From Collimonas fungivorans Ter331 (GTDB lineage Bacteria > Pseudomonadota > Gammaproteobacteria > Burkholderiales > Burkholderiaceae_D): a stretch of 64,000 bases of DNA. Positions within the stretch are counted from its first letter, which is position 1; each line of letters begins with the position of its first letter. Location of the stretch: contig NC_015856.1 in NCBI RefSeq assembly GCF_000221045.1, positions 4,759,424 through 4,823,423 of the forward strand, read 5' to 3'. Below are positions 9,484 to 18,306 of this stretch, piece by piece. The notes below the pieces were generated by a model. That model was not told the origin of the DNA. It was given only the letters and a program-made list of their open reading frames with translations, and did not search any database. Both the position numbers and the translations under genes were made by a program.

Positions 9484-11281
9484 CGATGCCTCCCAGGTAG
9501 GCTTCCAGCACCGCCGGGTCCTGCTGTATTTCAGCCGGCAAACCTTCGGCAATCTTGCTGCCGAATTCCATCACCACCAGCCGGTCGGTCAGGTTCATGA
9601 CAAAATCCATATCGTGCTCTACCAGCAAAATGCTCATCCCTTCCGCCTTCAGCTTGCGCAGCAGATCCGCCAGCGCCAGCTTCTCCTGGTAGCGCAAACC
9701 TGCCGCCGGTTCATCCAGCAGCAGCAAGGTCGGATCGCAGCACAGCGCCCGCGCGATTTCCAGGATCCGCTGCTGGCCCAGCGCCAGGCTGCCGGCTTCT
9801 TCGTACAGCAAGTGCCCGAGGCCGACCCGCTCCAATTGTTTTTTCGCCTCGAACAGCAAGCTCTGTTCTTCACCGCGGTTAAGCCGCAGCAGGCTGCGCG
9901 CGATGCCGCCGAGGTCGCTGCGACGGGCGCGCAGGTGGGCGCCGATGGCGACGTTCTCAAGCACCGTCATGCTGCCCATCAGCCGAACATGCTGGAAAGT
10001 ACGGGCGATGCCGCGCGCGACGATCTGGCGCGATGCCAGGCCCGAAATCTGCTGCAAGCCGTCCTGGGCGCGGAACCTGATCGAACCGCCGGTCAACGGC
10101 AAGACCCCTGTAACCAGGTTGAACATGGTGGATTTGCCGGCGCCGTTGGGTCCGATCAAACCGACGATCTGTCCCGCCCTGACGCTGAAACTCATGTCGT
10201 TGACCGCCACCAGGCCGCCGAATTCCTTGCGCGCCTGCTCTATCTCCAGCACCACTGCGGCATCCGCATGCCGGCTCCGGGTGGCCAGCGACGTAGCAGA
10301 TGGCGGCGCCAGCGCCGTCGGTTTGCTCGGCATCCATTTGCGCAGATATGGCCACAGGCCGTCGCGCGCGCGCTGCAACAGCAGCACCATCATGATGCCG
10401 AACACGATGGTTTCGAAATTGCCGTTGGCGCCCAGCAGCCTCGGCAGCAGCGATTGCAACTGATCCTTCAGCAAGGTCAGCAATGCCGATCCGAGGATCG
10501 CGCCCCACAGGTAACCGGCGCCGCCGACCACCGCCATGAACAAGTATTCGATGCCGGCGTTGAGCCCGAACGGCGTCGGGCTTACCGAACGCTGCAGATG
10601 CGCGTACAGCCAGCCGGAGATGCTGGCCAGCAGCGCCGCCAGCACAAAAATCAGTATTTTGATCCAGGCCGTGTTGACACCCATCGCCTCGGCCATCACG
10701 GCGCCGCCGTTGAGCGCGCGGATGGCGCGGCCCGAGCGCGAGTTCAACAGGTTTTGCAAACCGGCCAGCGCCACCAGCAGGATCGCCCAGATCAGGTAAA
10801 ACATCTTGCGGCCGCTGTCGAGTTCGAGGCCGAACAGGCTGATGGCGGGGATGCCGTTCAAGCCATCGTATTTACCGAGGAATTCGAGATTGCCGAACAG
10901 GAAATACAGCGACAGCGCCCAGGCGATGGTGCCGAGCGGCAGAAAATGGCCGGACAGGCGCATGGTGATGGCGCCGATGGCCAGCGCCGCCAGTGTTGTC
11001 ACGCCCAGGCCGGCCAGCAAGCCAATCCAGGGCGACAGGCCGAGCTGTGTGCTCAGGTAAGCAGTGGAGTAAGCGCCAAGGCCGACAAAAGCAGCCTGGC
11101 CGAACGAAGTCAGGCCACCCACCCCGGTCAGCAGCACCAGGCCCAATGCAACAATCGCATAGAGCCCGATGTAGTTGGCCAGGGTGATCCAGAATTCCGG
11201 CGTCGGCAAGATTGGCAGCAAAGCCAGGAGCAGCACAAAACCAATCAACGGCAGGCTGGCAAAAGAGAATTTAGGCATCAC
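9476..11281 (-). CDS. livGM: Fused branched-chain amino acid ABC permease-ATPase (LivM-LivG)
   Basis: 601 residues, about the sum of LivM and LivG. Residues 1-310 form the permease with about 9 hydrophobic helices and the LivM-type [20 protein letters not shown] loop; residues about 340-601 are the ATPase with [17 protein letters not shown], the signature [15 protein letters not shown] and [12 protein letters not shown] Pro/Ser/Thr linker joins them. This fusion recurs in Burkholderiales HAAT operons. It overlaps livH by 4 bp upstream and livF by 8 bp downstream, so the three are probably translated in step. Confidence 0.93.
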   Translation of the reverse strand: MMPKFSFASLPLIGFVLLLALLPILPTPEFWITLANYIGLYAIVALGLVLLTGVGGLTSFGQAAFVGLGAYSTAYLSTQLGLSPWIGLLAGLGVTTLAALAIGAITMRLSGHFLPLGTIAWALSLYFLFGNLEFLGKYDGLNGIPAISLFGLELDSGRKMFYLIWAILLVALAGLQNLLNSRSGRAIRALNGGAVMAEAMGVNTAWIKILIFVLAALLASISGWLYAHLQRSVSPTPFGLNAGIEYLFMAVVGGAGYLWGAILGSALLTLLKDQLQSLLPRLLGANGNFETIVFGIMMVLLLQRARDGLWPYLRKWMPSKPTALAPPSATSLATRSRHADAAVVLEIEQARKEFGGLVAVNDMSFSVRAGQIVGLIGPNGAGKSTMFNLVTGVLPLTGGSIRFRAQDGLQQISGLASRQIVARGIARTFQHVRLMGSMTVLENVAIGAHLRARRSDLGGIARSLLRLNRGEEQSLLFEAKKQLERVGLGHLLYEEAGSLALGQQRILEIARALCCDPTLLLLDEPAAGLRYQEKLALADLLRKLKAEGMSILLVEHDMDFVMNLTDRLVVMEFGSKIAEGLPAEIQQDPAVLEAYLGGIDE

Positions 11282-12333
11282 TGATCGCCCTCATCCACTT
11301 GCTTGCTGGTCAGCGAACGCCACAGCAGCACCGGGATAATCAGCGTAAACACGATCACTTCCTTGAACGCGCTGGCCCAGAACGAGGAATACGATTCCAG
11401 CAAACCCACCAGCAAGGCGCCGGCGGCCGCGACCGGGTAACTGCCGAGGCCGCCGATGATGGCTCCGACAAAACCCTTCAGGCCGATCAGGAAACCGCTG
11501 TCGTAGTACACGGTAGTCAACGGTGCGATCAGGATGCCGCACAAGGCGCCCAGTGCAGCGGCCAGCGTGAACGCCAGGCGCCCCGCTTGCGCGGTGCCGA
11601 TGCCGACCAGGCGCGCGCCGAGCCGGTTAACGGCGGTAGCGCGCAAAGCCTTGCCGGACAAGGTGCGTTCGAAATAAAGATAGAGCGCAATGATCAGCAA
11701 CAGTGAAACCGCGATGATCACACAGCTCTGGCCGGAAACGGTCAGGCCGCCGATGTCGAAACGGGCGTCGGAAAACGGCGTGGTGCGCGAACCTTCGGCG
11801 CCGAACATCAGCAGGCCGATGCCGATCAGGGCGTAATGCACTGCCACCGATACGATCAGCAGCACCAGGGTGCTGGCTTCGGCCAGCGGCTGGAACGCCA
11901 GCCGGTAGATCATCGGTCCCATCGGCACCACGATCAGCAAAGTCAGCAGCACTTGCAGCGGCATCGCCAACGTCGCATGGCCATACCAGCGGGTGACGGC
12001 ATAGATGGCCAGCGGCAGCAGCACAAACTTCAGCAAGGCGACGCCGATTTGCCTGACTTTGCGGGTTTCGCCGCTACGGCCGAACATCACGGCCGCCGCT
12101 TCCTGGATAAAACTCAAGGCGCCGAGCGCCACCAGCAAGGTCGCAGACAGCGGAAACTTGTCGGCCTGGATCGCCGCCAGCGTCAACGCGCCGAAAGCGA
12201 CGAACTCACCTTGCGGGATAAAGATGACGCGCGTGACCGAGAACACCAGCACCAGCGCCAATGCCAGCAACGCATATACGGCGCCGCTGGTGATGCCGTC
12301 CTGAGCCAGGATGGCGGCAATTGAGAGATCCAT
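11278..12333 (-). CDS. livH: Branched-chain amino acid-type ABC transporter permease (LivH-like)
   Basis: A 351-residue inner-membrane permease with about 8-9 hydrophobic helices. [23 protein letters not shown] near the N-terminus and [38 protein letters not shown] near the C-terminus contain the LivH cytoplasmic coupling region. At 351 residues it is longer than a standard LivH (about 300) because of an extra loop and helix around 70-130. The start codon abuts the livK stop with no gap and its stop overlaps livGM. Confidence 0.9.
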   Translation of the reverse strand: MDLSIAAILAQDGITSGAVYALLALALVLVFSVTRVIFIPQGEFVAFGALTLAAIQADKFPLSATLLVALGALSFIQEAAAVMFGRSGETRKVRQIGVALLKFVLLPLAIYAVTRWYGHATLAMPLQVLLTLLIVVPMGPMIYRLAFQPLAEASTLVLLIVSVAVHYALIGIGLLMFGAEGSRTTPFSDARFDIGGLTVSGQSCVIIAVSLLLIIALYLYFERTLSGKALRATAVNRLGARLVGIGTAQAGRLAFTLAAALGALCGILIAPLTTVYYDSGFLIGLKGFVGAIIGGLGSYPVAAAGALLVGLLESYSSFWASAFKEVIVFTLIIPVLLWRSLTSKQVDEGDQ

Positions 12334-13500
12334 CTACTGCGCAGCGCCTATCAGTTTCCACTTGCCGTTGACAATCTCCACCATCACCCGTGCGCGCTGG
12401 TCGAAACCGACGTGGTCGGTAGCGCTCATGTTGACGATGCCTTGCGATACCGGCAGGTTCTTGATGGCTTCGATAGCGTCGCGCAACCCGGCGCGGAATT
12501 CCTTGCTGCCCGGCTGGCCTTTTTTCAGCGCTTGCGGCGTGGCTGCACCCAGCAGCATGCCGGCATCCCAGGCGTGTCCGCCGAAGGTCGAAATGCTGCC
12601 GGCGCCATAGGCTTTTTCATAAGCGGTGCGGTAAGCCATGGCCGATTTCTTGACCGGATTGCTGTCCGGCAGCTGCTCGGCCACCAGCAACGGTCCGGCC
12701 GGCAGGAAAGTGCCTTCGCAATCCTTGCCGCAGACGCGCAGGAAGTCATTATTGGCGACGCCGTGGGTCTGGTAGATCTTGCCTTTGTAACCGCGTTCCT
12801 TCAGTGTCTTCTGCGGCAAGGCGGCAGGCGTGCCGGCGCCGGCGATCAGGATGGCGTCGGGATTGGCGCTGACCATCTTCAGCACTTGCCCGGTGACCGA
12901 AGTGTCGTTGCGGGCGAAGCGCTCGTTGGCGACAATCTTGATCTTGCGCAGTTCGGCCAGCTTGGAGAATTCGCGGTACCAGCCTTCGCCGTAGGCGTCA
13001 GAAAAGCCGATGAAGGCCACGCTCTTGACGCCGGCATCGGCCATGTGGGCAATGATCGCGGTCGCCATGTGCGAATCGTTTTGCGGGGTCTTGAAAATCC
13101 AGCGGCGCTTGGCGTCGACCGGCTCGACCAGGGCAGCCGAAGCCGCCATCGAAATCATCGGCGTGCCCGATTCCGCGGCCACATCGCTCATCGCCAGCGA
13201 ACCGGGAACCGCGGTCGAACCGATCAGCAGGTCGACCTTTTCTTCGCTGACCAGCTTGCGCGCATTCTTGACAGCCGTGGTGCTGTCGGTGGCGTCGTCG
13301 AGCACGATGTATTGCACTTTCTGCCCGGCGATCTCCTTCGGCAACAGGGCGAAGGTATTTTTTTCCGGAATGCCCAGCGAGGCCGCCGGACCGGTGGCGG
13401 AAACGCTCACGCCGACCTTGATCTGGGCATGCGCGCTGCCGGCGGCCAGGGTGATTGCCAATGCTGCGGAAACGGAAGTCCCCAACCATGCTTTTTTCAT
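12334..13500 (-). CDS. ABC transporter substrate-binding protein (LivK/HAAT family)
   Basis: A 388-residue periplasmic binding protein with a signal peptide cut near AGSAHA-QIK (about residue 25). Type I periplasmic-binding fold: IKVGVSVSATGPAASLGIPEKNTFALLP, VGSTAVPGSLAMSDVAAESGTPMISMAASA and the GGHAWDAGMLLGAA region are as in leucine/branched-chain binders. It is promoter-proximal in the liv operon and immediately adjacent to livH. The pocket cannot be read well enough to name the ligand; aromatic or carboxylate ligands are also carried by this family. Confidence 0.9.
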   Translation of the reverse strand: MKKAWLGTSVSAALAITLAAGSAHAQIKVGVSVSATGPAASLGIPEKNTFALLPKEIAGQKVQYIVLDDATDSTTAVKNARKLVSEEKVDLLIGSTAVPGSLAMSDVAAESGTPMISMAASAALVEPVDAKRRWIFKTPQNDSHMATAIIAHMADAGVKSVAFIGFSDAYGEGWYREFSKLAELRKIKIVANERFARNDTSVTGQVLKMVSANPDAILIAGAGTPAALPQKTLKERGYKGKIYQTHGVANNDFLRVCGKDCEGTFLPAGPLLVAEQLPDSNPVKKSAMAYRTAYEKAYGAGSISTFGGHAWDAGMLLGAATPQALKKGQPGSKEFRAGLRDAIEAIKNLPVSQGIVNMSATDHVGFDQRARVMVEIVNGKWKLIGAAQ

Positions 13501-13582
13501 CTGAACTGCTCCATTGTAGGTTTAGCGCCGACGTTTCCCGGCAACGCTGATATCGTTCTGCCAAGAGATATTAGCAAAGAAT

Positions 13583-14158
13583 TTAAACCAGCATCAGCGC
13601 GATCTGCTGAGCGGCGTCGTCGCCAGGCTTGTGCTGGAAACGGCTTTTGGCGAAACGCTGCCAGCGTCCCAGCACGAAGCTGGTCAGGATATTGGCGCGC
13701 AAGGCCGCTTCCGCTTCATTCGCTTCCCCTTGCGAGGCGGCGATCCGCAGCGCCTGTTTCAGCGCCAGTTCGATGCGGTCGACGAACTGGTTCATGCGCA
13801 ACTGCAGGCGTTCGTCTTCATTGACCAGCGCATCGCCGATCATGACCCGGGTCATGCCTGGATTGCGCTCGGCGAAATTGAGCAGCATCAGGGCAATCGC
13901 CTGCGCCTGGTGCAAGCCTTTTTCCTGTTGCTCGGTAATCTGGTTGACCAGGCCGAACACGCTGGTCTCGATAAAATCGATCAGGCCTTCGAACATCTGC
14001 GCCTTGCTGGCGAAATGCCGGTACAGCGCCGCCTCCGACACCTCGATCTTGGCCGCCAGCGCGGCGGTGGTGATTTTTTCGCCCTTGGGCTGTTCCAGCA
14101 TGGTCGCCAGGGTCTGGAGAATCTGGAGTTTGCGCTCGCCGGGTTTGGTAGTTGCCAT
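13583..14158 (-). CDS. slmA: Nucleoid occlusion factor SlmA (TetR family)
   Basis: 191 residues. An N-terminal TetR helix-turn-helix (ITTAALAAKIEVSEAALYRHF, about 30-50) is followed by ASKAQMFEGLIDFIE, which is the SlmA rather than a metabolite-sensing TetR pattern. SlmA binds SBS sites on the chromosome and stops FtsZ ring assembly over the nucleoid. Length is close to the family norm (about 198). Its neighbour upstream on the same strand is the HAD nucleotidase, a pairing common in betaproteobacteria. The liv operon follows 82 bp downstream. Confidence 0.87.
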   Translation of the reverse strand: MATTKPGERKLQILQTLATMLEQPKGEKITTAALAAKIEVSEAALYRHFASKAQMFEGLIDFIETSVFGLVNQITEQQEKGLHQAQAIALMLLNFAERNPGMTRVMIGDALVNEDERLQLRMNQFVDRIELALKQALRIAASQGEANEAEAALRANILTSFVLGRWQRFAKSRFQHKPGDDAAQQIALMLV

Positions 14159-14247
14159 GATTTTTATTTTAATAATGATGGAGGTAAAAAACTGTGCCGG
14201 CTCCCTGCCCGGCGCCGAGCCAGCCGGGTCCAGCCGCCTAATGGTCC

Positions 14248-14946
14248 CTAACGCAAGCGGTGCAGATTCCTGGCCAGCTGTCGCACCGATTTTACTTTGA
14301 CATCGACGTATTTGGGGCGCTTTATCACATTTGACTGGTCGGCCAGGTATTGCGTTACCCAGGCCGTGCGCATGCCGACCGATTTGGCCGCCTTGAGCGT
14401 GGCGATCGTATCTTCCACCAGGACGCAGCGGCGCGCAGCGACCTTTTCCCGCGCCAGCAGCTGGCGCAGCAGGTGGCGCGAAGGTTTCGGCCGCAATTGG
14501 CGATGCACATGCATGGATTCGATCGAGATGTGCTTGCCGAAGTGGCGTTGCAGACGCAAGTGGCGCAAGACGTCGCCCGAGTAGCGCAGTGGCGCGTTGG
14601 TCAGCAGGACCTTGCGTCCCGGCAGGCGCTTGAGCAAGCTGATCAGGCCGCGTTCGGCCCGGATCATGCCCAGCAGGTCGTCGAAACGGTGCGCTTCGCG
14701 CAGGAAATCCGCGGGCCGCACCTGGTGGTGCTTGACCAGGCCCAGCAAGGTCGCTCCGTAACGCCGCCAGTACATCTCGCGGGCGGCATTCACCGTGGCG
14801 GCATCGGCGTCGACGCCTTCGCTGCCCAGGGTGCGCGCCATGAAGGCGTTCATATTGTGGTGAATCGCTGGGAAAATGGCGTGCGAAGCGTCATGCAGGG
14901 TATTGTCGAGGTCGAACAGCCAAAGCGCTGTAGTATTCTTTGCCAT
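14248..14946 (-). CDS. HAD-family pyrimidine 5'-nucleotidase
   Basis: About 232 residues. HAD motif I WLFDLDNTLHD (near residue 9-19) carries the nucleophile Asp; motif II is LLTNAP, the conserved Lys is in RPKPS, and motif IV is VLVEDTIATLKAAK. The arrangement matches the SDT1/pyrimidine 5'-nucleotidase branch, which dephosphorylates UMP/CMP or clears abnormal pyrimidine nucleotides. A second ATG 12 bp upstream (14958) is possible and neither has a clear ribosome site. The start lies 30 bp from that of the divergent TraB gene, so the two promoters must overlap each other's 5' ends. Confidence 0.85.
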   Translation of the reverse strand: MAKNTTALWLFDLDNTLHDASHAIFPAIHHNMNAFMARTLGSEGVDADAATVNAAREMYWRRYGATLLGLVKHHQVRPADFLREAHRFDDLLGMIRAERGLISLLKRLPGRKVLLTNAPLRYSGDVLRHLRLQRHFGKHISIESMHVHRQLRPKPSRHLLRQLLAREKVAARRCVLVEDTIATLKAAKSVGMRTAWVTQYLADQSNVIKRPKYVDVKVKSVRQLARNLHRLR

Positions 14947-14976
14947 TGTGCCGTGCATTCGTTTTTAGGAGAAAGT

Positions 14977-15894
14977 GTGCTTCGTCAGATTATAGTGACA
15001 TTGTGCTGGTTGCCGTTAAGCCTGCTGGCGCTGCCGGCCCAGGCAGATTCCGCGGCAACTGCCGCACCCGCCCGCCAGGGCGGCGCCATGTTCAAGATAC
15101 AGCGCGCCGGCCACAGTGCTTATGTATTTGGCACTATCCATGTCGGCCGCGCCGATTTTTATCCTTTCGATGACAAAGTCTTGCAAGCGATGCAACACTC
15201 GTCTGCCATCGCGCTGGAAATCGATCCCGGCAATGCCCAGGGACTGGCCGAGCTGATGACCAAATACGGCATCTACCCCAACGGCAAATCGCTGGCGCAG
15301 GAACTGCCGCCGCCGCTGCTGCAGCAGCTCAATCCGCTGCTGGAAAAATACGGCCTGACGCTGGACGCCGTGGCCAGCATGAAACCGTGGCTGCTGGCGA
15401 CCATGCTCGGCTTCAGCGAATACACCCATCAGGGTTATCTGGCGCAGTACGGGGTCGACGTCACCTTAGCTGCGTATGCGAAAAAACAGGGCAAGCCCGT
15501 GGTCGAACTGGAAACCGCGGAGCAGCAGCTGTCCTTGCTGGGCAAGCTGACGCCGGCCGAGCAGATCCAGTTCCTGCAAGACAGCATTGACGAGATACTG
15601 GATCCGGCCAAGGCGCAGCGCTCATTGCAGCTGATGACGCTGTGGCGCAACGGCGATGTCGACGGCCTGGCGGCCATGCTGGCGGAACTGACCAGCGACG
15701 ACACTTTCACCGGCAAGTTCGTGCAACGCGCCTTGCTGGACAAACGCAATCCAGGCCTGGCCGACGGCATAGCCAGACTGACGAGTGCGACGCCGCATGC
15801 ATTCATCGGTATCGGCATGCTGCACCTGGTCGGTAAAAACAGCGTGCTGGCGATGCTGCGGCAACGCGGTTATACCGTAAGCCGAGTTTACTGA
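14977..15894 (+). CDS. TraB/GumN family exported protein
   Basis: About 305 residues beginning at a GTG preceded by AGGAGA with 5-base spacing. The signal peptide (hydrophobic residues 4-18, cut near AQA-DS) is followed by the TraB/GumN domain: AYVFGTIHVG near the start and HAFIGIGMLHLVGKNSVLAMLRQRGYTV near the end, with the paired GxxH motifs thought to bind metal in the related TIKI proteases. The bacterial role is not established. The frame stays open far upstream, but that region is the reverse of the nucleotidase gene. Confidence 0.85.
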   Translation: MLRQIIVTLCWLPLSLLALPAQADSAATAAPARQGGAMFKIQRAGHSAYVFGTIHVGRADFYPFDDKVLQAMQHSSAIALEIDPGNAQGLAELMTKYGIYPNGKSLAQELPPPLLQQLNPLLEKYGLTLDAVASMKPWLLATMLGFSEYTHQGYLAQYGVDVTLAAYAKKQGKPVVELETAEQQLSLLGKLTPAEQIQFLQDSIDEILDPAKAQRSLQLMTLWRNGDVDGLAAMLAELTSDDTFTGKFVQRALLDKRNPGLADGIARLTSATPHAFIGIGMLHLVGKNSVLAMLRQRGYTVSRVY

Positions 15895-15903
15895 CGCGGC
15901 GCC

Positions 15904-17688
15904 ATGACGGTCACGGATACGCCATCGGCAGACTACGCGCTTGATTGGCGCGGGCGGGACAGCTTCGTCCTGCTGGACAGCGAGTTCGGGCGCGGCGAAC
16001 ATTTTTTCGCCGCCTGGCAAGCGTGGCGCAGCGATTCCCGGCGTCCGCGGCAGCTGCATTACCTGGCGCTGCTGCCGCAACTTGCCGCACATACCGAACT
16101 GCAGCAAATCGCGGAAAAACATCCGGAGTGGCAGGCCTTATGCACCGAGCTGTGCGCAGCATGGCCGCCGGCGGTGCCTGGCTTTCATCGGATTTTCCTG
16201 CAACAGGGACAACTGGTCCTGACGCTGATGATCGGCGACGGCGCCGCCTGCCTGCGCCAGATAGTCGCAAAAGTGGATGCCTTCTGCTTGCATGGAAACC
16301 GTTGGCGGGAATGGTCTTTGCCGGTGCTGGGCACGTTGGGCAGGCTGGCTGCCGGACACGCCAGCTTGAACATTGCGGGAGCGGAAGCGGCAGCCCGCAA
16401 ACAATTGGAGCAAGCAGGATTCCTGTTTGACAGCAGCGACGAACGCAGCGCCCGTTTTAACCCGCGCTTCACCGCACGCTCGGCGGCTGCACCTGTCCAC
16501 CACGACCGCCGCGCGATTGTCATCGGCGCCGGCCTCGCCGGCAGCGCAGCCTGCCAGCACCTGGTGCAGCGCGGCTGGAGCGTCGATCTGGTCGAAAGCC
16601 ACACGGCGCCGGCGCAACAGGCATCCGGCAACAGCGCCGGCATTTTCATGCCGCTGCTGTCGCGCGACGACAATCCCGGCTCGCGCCTCAGCCGCAGCGC
16701 CTATCTGTTCGCCTTGCAGTCCTGGCGCCAGCTGGGCGGTATCGGCGGCGCATTTGACGGCGCAGCTTGCGGCGTCCTGCAGATCGCCCGCGATGCCGCA
16801 CATGCCGAGCACCAGCAGCAACTGGCTGATTACTGGCGTTATCCAGCCGACTATGCGCAATGGCTGGACCAGGCAAGCGCCAGCCGCGTTGCCGGCTGCC
16901 CGGTCAGCGGCGGCGCCTGGTTTTTCCCGGCCGCCGGCTGGGTGCAGCCGCGCAGCCTTTGCCAAGCCATGCTGGACAGCTGCGGCGAGCAGCTGCAAAC
17001 CCATTTCGGACGGCATGCCGCCATCCTCGAACATGGTCAGGACGGCTGGACCATACGCGACCGGCAAGGCGCAAAAATAGCCGCTGCACCGGTGGTGATC
17101 CTGGCGAATGCCTGCCAGGCCCTGCAGTTTCCGCAAACGGAAGATTTGCCCTTGAGCGCCATCCGCGGCCAAGTTACCTACCTCGATGCCGGGCAAGTTC
17201 CTGCCATCAAGCCGGTGATATGCGGTGAAGCCTACCTGACCCCTGCTTATGAGGGGAGCTGCAGCGTAGGCGCTTCCTATGACGAGGATGGCGAAACGGC
17301 GCTGCGCCGCGACAGCCAGGACCACAACCTGGCGCGCCTGGCAAACATCCTGCCCGGCTGGCAACCTGGCCAGGCGCCGCTGGCCGGACGCGTCGGTTTC
17401 CGCTGCGTGGCCAGCGACCGCCTGCCGCTGGTAGGCGCCTTGCCGGATAAAAACGGGGCAAGTCCTGTGCGCGAAGCAAAGCTGAAAGACCTGCCCCGCT
17501 TTCCTGGTTTGTACAGCCTGCTGGGTTATGCCTCGCGCGGCTTGATCTGGGCGCCGCTGGCGGCAGAACTGCTGGCGTCGCAGCTGAACGGAGAACCGCT
17601 GCCGATCGAAGCCGAGCTGGCGGCGGCGCTCGATCCGGCGCGTTTTCTGCTGAAAGAGCGACGCCGCAGCGGCCCTCCGCGCCAATGA
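15904..17688 (+). CDS. mnmC: MnmC-like tRNA modification protein with degenerate methyltransferase domain
   Basis: 594 residues against about 660 for full MnmC. The C-terminal half is an intact DAO-type FAD domain: VIGAGLAGSAACQHL near 205-219, ASGNSAGIFMPLLS, YLTPAYEG and GFRCVASDRLPLVG. It would oxidise cmnm5U34 of tRNA to nm5U34. The N-terminal part aligns with the DUF752 methyltransferase but the opening DDVYFS block is absent, GFGTGLNF is EFGRGEHF, and the catalytic LDGFAPAKNPxMW is reduced to CLHGNRWREW (about 128-137). I infer that methyl transfer is lost. It starts 9 bp after the TraB gene, so no missing N-terminus lies upstream. Confidence 0.85.
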   Translation: MTVTDTPSADYALDWRGRDSFVLLDSEFGRGEHFFAAWQAWRSDSRRPRQLHYLALLPQLAAHTELQQIAEKHPEWQALCTELCAAWPPAVPGFHRIFLQQGQLVLTLMIGDGAACLRQIVAKVDAFCLHGNRWREWSLPVLGTLGRLAAGHASLNIAGAEAAARKQLEQAGFLFDSSDERSARFNPRFTARSAAAPVHHDRRAIVIGAGLAGSAACQHLVQRGWSVDLVESHTAPAQQASGNSAGIFMPLLSRDDNPGSRLSRSAYLFALQSWRQLGGIGGAFDGAACGVLQIARDAAHAEHQQQLADYWRYPADYAQWLDQASASRVAGCPVSGGAWFFPAAGWVQPRSLCQAMLDSCGEQLQTHFGRHAAILEHGQDGWTIRDRQGAKIAAAPVVILANACQALQFPQTEDLPLSAIRGQVTYLDAGQVPAIKPVICGEAYLTPAYEGSCSVGASYDEDGETALRRDSQDHNLARLANILPGWQPGQAPLAGRVGFRCVASDRLPLVGALPDKNGASPVREAKLKDLPRFPGLYSLLGYASRGLIWAPLAAELLASQLNGEPLPIEAELAAALDPARFLLKERRRSGPPRQ

Positions 17689-17710
17689 AAAAGGGCGCCT
17701 CTCGGCGCCC
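17688..17710 (-). terminator. Intrinsic terminator of the YXWGXW-type gene
   Basis: A perfect 7-bp GGGCGCC/GGCGCCC stem (17693-17699, 17704-17710) with a 4-base loop, followed on the minus strand by five T (17688-17692). It sits at the convergent end of mnmC, overlapping its stop, and may also slow plus-strand transcription. Confidence 0.85.
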
Positions 17711-17731
17711 TCTTGCTGCTTGATGATCTGC

Positions 17732-18049
17732 TTAACGATCCCAGCGGTATGGCCGCATCTGCCAGTCGCCGCGCGGACCGCGTTCCCAGCGCGGCGGCAC
17801 GTAACGGTAACCCGGCCGCGCCCTCATCCAGCTGCCGCCCATCCACACATGGCGGCGGCCGTTCCAGCGCCAGTATCCGGGCGCCCAGACATAACCGGCA
17901 CGCGATGGCGGCACCACTTCATAACGCGGCGGCGGCGGCTGTCCGATCTGGACCCCGACATAAGTTGCCGCCTGGACCTGGGTCAGCGGCGTCACCAGGC
18001 CTGCGCTCAGCGCCAGCACGCTGACGCATAAAATTGATTTGATTTTCAT
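17732..18049 (-). CDS. Small exported YXWGXW-repeat-like protein
   Basis: 105 residues with a signal peptide (KIKSILCVSVLALSAGL, cut near VQA-ATY). The mature part is rich in Pro, Arg, Tyr and Trp, with GYVWAPGYWRWNG and HVWMGGSW matching the WxPGYW repeats of the YXWGXW family found in beta- and gammaproteobacterial envelope proteins. Function unknown. It has its own terminator and a 257-bp upstream region shared with the divergent oxidoreductase gene, which points to a single-gene transcript. Mature protein strongly basic. Confidence 0.8.
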   Translation of the reverse strand: MKIKSILCVSVLALSAGLVTPLTQVQAATYVGVQIGQPPPPRYEVVPPSRAGYVWAPGYWRWNGRRHVWMGGSWMRARPGYRYVPPRWERGPRGDWQMRPYRWDR

Positions 18050-18306
18050 TCGGTATCTCCTTCGTTTAGACCCATCGGGTGATGACTAAAATATAGGCGA
18101 TAACCATGTAGCGGCTTGTTATTTTGTGTTTCCAAAAGATACAGGCTGCACCAGCGCCTGAATGGCTTGCCGGCTGCCATTGCGCCCTCCCTAAGGTAAA
18201 ATGGCGGCCTGCCGCACGGCATTGTCGTTTTATAAAATATTGCGGGGCAACCGCCGCTCGGTGTAGAAACAGCGGCCTGCCTCCATCTGACTTCCCGGAA
18301 ATACCC

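Noticed and set aside
9614-11284. A 556-codon plus-strand open frame opposite livGM
   Set aside because: Gln/Arg-rich shadow translation of the permease-ATPase gene with no family motif or ribosome site.
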